From positions 1-64,000 of the forward strand of contig NZ_JAPDHV010000006.1 of the NCBI RefSeq assembly GCF_025971925.1: 64,000 nt of DNA. Direction: 5' to 3'. Of the stretch, positions 60,037 through 64,000 are shown piece after piece. Positions within the stretch are counted from its first letter, which is position 1. Each line of letters opens with the position of its first letter. Below the pieces are notes generated by a model. It had not been told where the DNA came from and did no database searches. It saw only the letters and a list, made by a program, of their open reading frames with translations. Origin of the DNA: Chryseobacterium oryctis (GTDB lineage: Bacteria; Bacteroidota; Bacteroidia; Flavobacteriales; Weeksellaceae). Made by a program: the position numbers and the translations under genes.

Positions 60037-60044
60037 CAAAATTA
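60037..60044 (-). promoter_or_regulatory. -7 element of the SUI1 gene
   Basis: CAAAATTA on the plus strand reads TAATTTTG on the minus strand, only 4 bp before the ATG at 60032. Confidence 0.45.
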
Positions 60045-60116
60045 ATAATTTATTTGAAGTATTGATAACATGAGAAAATTAAGTAGACTAAATTCTTCAA
60101 TTCATTCGAAATTAGG

Positions 60117-60124
60117 TAAATTTG
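60117..60124 (+). promoter_or_regulatory. -7 element of gpmI
   Basis: TAAATTTG matches TAnnTTTG, 21 bp before the gpmI ATG. Confidence 0.5.
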
Positions 60125-60145
60125 TAGTACAAAATTTCATACAAA

Positions 60146-61687
60146 ATGTCGAAAAAAGCAATATTGGCAATCCTTGACGGATGGGGTTTGGGAACGAATC
60201 CGAATGTTTCAGCAATAGATAAAGCAAATACACCATTTATAGATAGTTGTTATAAAAAATTTCCACATACTACACTTGAAGCAAGCGGTTTAGCAGTTGG
60301 GCTTCCTGCAGGACAGATGGGTAACTCAGAAGTTGGGCACATGAATTTAGGAGCGGGAAGGGTAGTTTACCAAAATTTGGTTAAGCTAAATATGGCTGTC
60401 GAAAACGGTACTCTGGGGCAAGAAAAGGTAATCCAAAATGCTTTTGAATATGCTAAAAATGAAAATAAAAAAATTCACTTTATCGGTTTGGTTTCCAATG
60501 GAGGGGTACATTCGCATATTAACCATTTAAAAGGTTTATTAACGGCAGCTCATGAATTTGGTTTAAATGAAAATGTTTTTGTTCATGCTTTTACAGATGG
60601 TAGAGACTGTGATCCCCATTCTGGATTAGGTTTTATTGATGAACTTCAAAAACACATGGAATCCACTACCGGAAAATTGGCAACCATTGTCGGTCGTTAT
60701 TACGCAATGGATAGAGATAAAAGATGGGAACGTGTAAAATTAGCTTATGATGCTTTAGTAGAAGGAGTTGGTGAGCAGACAACTAATGCTTTAGCTTCAA
60801 TAAAGGCTTCTTATGATAATAATGTGACTGATGAATTCATCAAACCTATAATTTTAATGAATACCACGCAAACTGGAAATGTAGTTCCTGTGGCTAAAAT
60901 TATAGATAATGATGTGGTAATTTGTTTCAATTTCCGTACAGATAGAGGAAGAGAGATTACAGAAGTTCTTTCTCAACAGGATTTTCCAGATTATTTCATG
61001 AAAAAACTAAACCTTTATTATATTACATTAACCAACTATGACAAAACGTTCAAAAACGTTCATGTAGTTTTTGATGAAGAAGTTTTGCATGAAACAATGG
61101 GAGAAGTTTTGGAAAAAAACGGAAAAACTCAAATCAGAATTGCTGAAACAGAAAAATATCCACATGTTACTTTTTTCTTTTCAGGAGGAAGAGAAGCGGA
61201 ATTCAATGGTGAAAGAAGATTGCTTTGTCCGAGTCCAAAAGACGTTCCTACATATGATTTAAAACCGGAAATGTCTGCCTACGACATTACCAATGCCATT
61301 GTTCCAGAATTGGAAAACGGAACTGCGGACTTTGTTTGTTTAAACTTTGCCAATACCGATATGGTAGGGCATACAGGAGTTTTTGAAGCAGCCGTAAAAG
61401 CAGCTGAAACCGTAGACAAATGTATTGAAAAAGTAGCTACGACTGCTTATGAGAACGGGTATGCTGTTTTTATTCTGGCAGATCATGGTAATTCAGATGT
61501 AATGATAAATCCGGATGGAACTCCAAATACACAACATTCAACGAATCTTGTACCTTTTATTGTAATGGATAAAGATCATACATGGGAATTAAAACCTGGT
61601 AAATTGGGAGATGTTGCCCCAACTATTTTAAAAGTAATGGGGGTAGAAGCTCCAGAAGTGATGACAGGAGATATATTAGTTAAATAA
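60146..61687 (+). CDS. gpmI: 2,3-bisphosphoglycerate-independent phosphoglycerate mutase
   Basis: This glycolytic enzyme interconverts 3- and 2-phosphoglycerate through a phosphoserine and two Mn ions. The 513-aa length is standard. It has ILDGWGLG, the phosphoserine site MGNSEVGHMNLG, FTDGRDCDPHSG, NFRTDRGREIT, NTDMVGHTG and ADHGNSDVM. It has its own promoter and terminator. Confidence 0.96.
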   Translation: MSKKAILAILDGWGLGTNPNVSAIDKANTPFIDSCYKKFPHTTLEASGLAVGLPAGQMGNSEVGHMNLGAGRVVYQNLVKLNMAVENGTLGQEKVIQNAFEYAKNENKKIHFIGLVSNGGVHSHINHLKGLLTAAHEFGLNENVFVHAFTDGRDCDPHSGLGFIDELQKHMESTTGKLATIVGRYYAMDRDKRWERVKLAYDALVEGVGEQTTNALASIKASYDNNVTDEFIKPIILMNTTQTGNVVPVAKIIDNDVVICFNFRTDRGREITEVLSQQDFPDYFMKKLNLYYITLTNYDKTFKNVHVVFDEEVLHETMGEVLEKNGKTQIRIAETEKYPHVTFFFSGGREAEFNGERRLLCPSPKDVPTYDLKPEMSAYDITNAIVPELENGTADFVCLNFANTDMVGHTGVFEAAVKAAETVDKCIEKVATTAYENGYAVFILADHGNSDVMINPDGTPNTQHSTNLVPFIVMDKDHTWELKPGKLGDVAPTILKVMGVEAPEVMTGDILVK

Positions 61688-61708
61688 AATCTTTAGATAT
61701 AGTAAAAA

Positions 61709-61744
61709 TCATGCCGTTATATTAAAAATGACGGCATTTTTTTA
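61709..61744 (+). terminator. gpmI terminator
   Basis: ATGCCGT (61711-61717) and ACGGCAT (61731-61737) pair and are followed by a T7 run. Confidence 0.8.
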
Positions 61745-61796
61745 TAAAATTACGTTAAACACATCTGTTATCATGCTATAAATAATAAATTAATAC

Positions 61797-61804
61797 TATC
61801 TTTG
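61797..61804 (+). promoter_or_regulatory. -7 element of the desaturase gene
   Basis: TATCTTTG matches TAnnTTTG, 24 bp before the ATG at 61829. Confidence 0.55.
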
Positions 61805-61828
61805 CTTCATAAAAATTAAATTTGTAAA

Positions 61829-62806
61829 ATGTATCAAAAGCTTGTTAGAAAAGAAGTAATGGCGACATTAGAAAAGGAGGTTACTTCTTTTTTAGATAAA
61901 TTTTTAACACCAATAGAAAAAATTTGGCAACCGTCAGATTATCTTCCTGATCCTTCAAGCTCAGATTTCAAATACGACTTAGAAGAAATTCAAACTTTTG
62001 CTCGTGAAATGCCTTACGATTTATTCGTAACATTAATCGGAGATTGTATTACTGAAGAAGCTCTTCCTTCATACGAATCTTGGTTAATGGGTGTTGACGG
62101 TATCGACCAGGAAGAGAAAGTAGGTTGGGCAAACTGGGTAAGAGCTTGGACTGCAGAAGAAAACAGACACGGAGATTTATTAAATAAATACCTTTATCTA
62201 TGCGGAAGAGTAAATATGAGAGAGGTAGAAGTTACAACTCAATATTTAATTAATGATGGTTTTGATCTAGGTACAAGTATGGATCCGTACAGAAATTTCA
62301 TCTATACAAGTTTTCAGGAAACAGCAACTAATATTTCTCATAGAAGAGTAGGTACTTTGGCAAAACAATCAGGAAACGGGAAATTAGCTAAAATGTGTGG
62401 TGTAATTGCAGCAGATGAAGCAAGACACGCTAAAGCTTACAAGCATTTCGTTGCAAAAATTCTTGAAATCGATCCATCTGAAATGATATTGGCATTTGAA
62501 GACATGATGCGCAAAAAAATTGTAATGCCAGCTCACTTGATGAGACAATCTGGTCAGAAAGCAGGTGAACTTTGGGGACATTTTTCAGATGCCGCACAAA
62601 GATGCATGGTTTACACAGGTCAGGATTACATCAATATCATGAAAGATTTGTTGGATGAATGGAAAATCGAACACGTAAAAGGACTTACTGAAAAAGCTGA
62701 AAAAGCTCAGGAATATTTAATGAAACTTCCTGCAAGACTACAAAAAATTACAGACAGAGTTTCAACTCCGGATTTACAATTTCAGTTTAGCTGGGTTAAA
62801 AGTTAA
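61829..62806 (+). CDS. acyl-ACP desaturase
   Basis: The 325-aa soluble diiron enzyme inserts a double bond into acyl-ACP. It has the two diiron motifs EENRHG (E-E-x-R-H) and DEARHA, with the upstream Glu in LIGDCITEEALPSYE. It belongs to the plant-type stearoyl-ACP desaturase family (PF03405). Together with fabI in the same region it serves membrane lipid synthesis. Monocistronic. Confidence 0.92.
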   Translation: MYQKLVRKEVMATLEKEVTSFLDKFLTPIEKIWQPSDYLPDPSSSDFKYDLEEIQTFAREMPYDLFVTLIGDCITEEALPSYESWLMGVDGIDQEEKVGWANWVRAWTAEENRHGDLLNKYLYLCGRVNMREVEVTTQYLINDGFDLGTSMDPYRNFIYTSFQETATNISHRRVGTLAKQSGNGKLAKMCGVIAADEARHAKAYKHFVAKILEIDPSEMILAFEDMMRKKIVMPAHLMRQSGQKAGELWGHFSDAAQRCMVYTGQDYINIMKDLLDEWKIEHVKGLTEKAEKAQEYLMKLPARLQKITDRVSTPDLQFQFSWVKS

Positions 62807-62830
62807 TTCTATTATTAAAATATAAAACTA

Positions 62831-62862
62831 AGAGTGCTAGAGTTTTTTGGCACTCTTTTTAT
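62831..62862 (+). terminator. desaturase terminator overlapping the next promoter
   Basis: AGAGTGC (62831-62837) and GCACTCT (62850-62856) pair and run into TTTTATTT. The loop contains the -33 TTTG of the following HAD gene. Confidence 0.75.
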
Positions 62863-62874
62863 TTCTTATCTTTG
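62846..62874 (+). promoter_or_regulatory. promoter of the HAD phosphatase gene
   Basis: TTTG (62846-62849) and TATCTTTG (62867-62874) are 17 bp apart. The -7 ends 20 bp before the chosen ATG at 62895, which rules out the upstream in-frame start at 62847. Confidence 0.6.
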
Positions 62875-62894
62875 CAAAGCTAAAAATAAACAGG

Positions 62895-63326
62895 ATGTTA
62901 AATAATAAAAAAATTGCTGTTGATTTCGACGGAACTATTGTTGATGATGCTTATCCGGCAATTGGAAAGCCTAAAATTTTCGCATTTGAAACATTAAAAA
63001 GACTTCAGGCTGAAGGTTATAGATTAATTCTTTGGACATACAGACACGGCAAAACGTTAGATGAAGCTGTAGAATTTTGCAAAGCCAACGGAATTGAATT
63101 TTATGCAGTGAATTCTAGTTTCGAAGGTGAAGTTTTTGATGCTCAGACTCAATCAAGAAAATTAGATGCAGATTGGTTTATTGATGATAGAAATTTAGGA
63201 GGTTTTCCAGGTTGGGGTGAAATTTATAATATAATCCAGGAAAGAATAGAGTTCCGAGTGGAAGGTAAAGAAGTTTTAGCCTATTCAAAACTGAAAAAAG
63301 AAAAGAAAAAAGGATTATTCTGGTAG
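62895..63326 (+). CDS. HAD-family phosphatase (BT0820-like)
   Basis: From ATG 62895 the 143-aa protein begins MLNNKKIAVDFDGTIVDDAYP, with the HAD nucleophile motif DFDGT. The Ser/Thr motif is in LILWTYRHG and the C-terminal acidic motif in DWFIDDRNLGGFPGWG. It closely fits the small Bacteroidota HAD phosphatase family typified by BT0820. Natural substrate unknown. Confidence 0.87.
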   Translation: MLNNKKIAVDFDGTIVDDAYPAIGKPKIFAFETLKRLQAEGYRLILWTYRHGKTLDEAVEFCKANGIEFYAVNSSFEGEVFDAQTQSRKLDADWFIDDRNLGGFPGWGEIYNIIQERIEFRVEGKEVLAYSKLKKEKKKGLFW

Positions 63327-63329
63327 GAT

Positions 63330-63470
63330 TATAGAAGTTAGAAATGAGACATTAGAAATTAGTTTTAATGTTGAGTTTAATTTGGCTTATAATAATATTC
63401 AGATAAAATTTTAGAATTGGAAGTTTAGGATTAACTAGTTTCTCAATTCTAATATCTAACATCTAAAATA
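63330..63470. repeat. imperfect intergenic inverted repeat
   Basis: The left part has AGAAGTTAGAAATGAGACAT and TAGAAATTAG. The right part has CTAGTTTCTCAATTCTAATA and CTAACATCTAAAAT, its rough complement. It resembles the repeat at 8206-8271 and lies between the HAD gene and map. Confidence 0.45.
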
Positions 63471-63473
63471 AAA

Positions 63474-64000
63474 ATGATTCAATTAAAAACAATAGACGAA
63501 CTTCGTCTGATGAAACAAAGTGCTCAGTTGGTTTCTAAAACATTAGGTATGTTGGCAAAAGAAATCAAACCAGGGATTACCACTTTATATTTAGATAAAT
63601 TAGCTCATGATTTTATTAAAGATCATGGTGCAGAACCTGCATTTTTAGGGTACGGAGGTTTTCCGAATTCTTTATGTATTTCTCCAAACGAACAGGTTGT
63701 ACATGGTTTTCCAAATAATGATATTATAAAAGAAGGTGATATACTTTCTGTTGACTGTGGAGTCTTCATGAATGGTTTTGTAGGAGATCATGCCTATACT
63801 TTCGAAATTGGAGAAGTAAAGCCCGAAGTAAAAAAATTATTGAAAGTTGCTAAACAATCTCTTTACAAAGGTATTGAACAATGTATCAGAGGAAAGAGAA
63901 TTGGTGATATTTCCAATGCAATCCAGATTCATTGCGAAAAAGAAGGTTACGGAGTAGTAAGAGAACTTGTAGGTCATGGAGTAGGAAGAGTAATGCACGA
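63474..64000 (+). CDS. map: type I methionine aminopeptidase (5' part, runs off the window)
   Basis: The frame starts ATG 63474 (MIQLKTIDELRLMKQSAQLV) and is open to the window end, giving about 175 aa of an expected 250-270. It has the substrate-site His and metal ligands in SLCISPNEQVVHGFP, SVDCGVFMNGFVGDHAYTF and RELVGHGVGR (His). MetAP removes initiator Met from nascent proteins. The last ligands (Glu residues) lie beyond the window. Confidence 0.93.
   Translation, partial: MIQLKTIDELRLMKQSAQLVSKTLGMLAKEIKPGITTLYLDKLAHDFIKDHGAEPAFLGYGGFPNSLCISPNEQVVHGFPNNDIIKEGDILSVDCGVFMNGFVGDHAYTFEIGEVKPEVKKLLKVAKQSLYKGIEQCIRGKRIGDISNAIQIHCEKEGYGVVRELVGHGVGRVMH

Noticed and set aside
1..64000. tRNA, rRNA or tmRNA genes
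   Set aside because: I scanned by eye for GGTTCGAATCC-like T-arms and conserved rRNA words and found none. A covariance search could still find a divergent one.

Overview
The window is about 64 kb of a low-GC flavobacterial chromosome, most likely Chryseobacterium or a close relative (Weeksellaceae). The evidence is a set of Bacteroidota-type promoters (-7 element TAnnTTTG), a GldI-type gliding lipoprotein, a type IX secretion (T9SS) sorting domain, a SusC/SusD polysaccharide locus, lipoprotein PPIases and a grasp-with-spasm RiPP cluster, a system I know mainly from Chryseobacterium-like genomes. No rRNA, tRNA, CRISPR array, transposase or integrase is visible.

Layout. 0.2-15 kb is mostly core metabolism and housekeeping: an alpha-oxoamine synthase with a TetR regulator, dnaX (split by an A10 slippery run), a bifunctional DAHP synthase/chorismate mutase preceded by a previously unannotated Phe/Tyr-rich leader peptide, rsgA, ndk, rpe, an M42 aminopeptidase, mnmD, ilvE, gldI and a cyclophilin-FKBP fusion. 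15-22 kb is accessory DNA: small unknown genes, nearly all on the minus strand. Several are separated by roughly 120-180 bp imperfect palindromic repeats, one after each gene, like an integron cassette array without an integrase. 23.5-27.7 kb is a compact island bounded by a perfect 43-bp direct repeat. It carries a RiPP precursor, an ATP-grasp ligase, a SPASM protein, a lipoprotein, an unannotated 59-aa gene coupled at both ends by ATGA overlaps, and an XRE regulator. The island appears to have inserted at the 3' end of a DUF1015 gene.

27.7-44 kb returns to core genes: serC-serA-DUF1015 (serine synthesis), ferredoxin divergent from a LuxC-like acyl-CoA reductase, a Bax-inhibitor-1 protein, a peroxiredoxin-thioredoxin-DUF6952 group, an aminotransferase, rsmG, an AddB-like nuclease, a T9SS-secreted hydrolase and an acyl-CoA dehydrogenase. 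44-57 kb is a beta-glucan utilisation locus: NUDIX-type regulator and MFS transporter on the minus strand, divergent from susC-susD-GH30-GH3-GH16-GH30. This looks like uptake and breakdown of a beta-1,3/1,6-glucan such as laminarin or fungal glucan. 57-64 kb has fabI, a broken small gene, a nucleoside phosphorylase, a SUI1 factor, gpmI, an acyl-ACP desaturase, a HAD phosphatase and the 5' part of map.

The strongest leads are the aromatic leader peptide (4047-4184), the cassette-like repeat array (17919-22086), the 43-bp-repeat RiPP island with its hidden 59-aa gene, and the dnaX slippery site. All function calls rest on motif recognition by eye; no database search was run.
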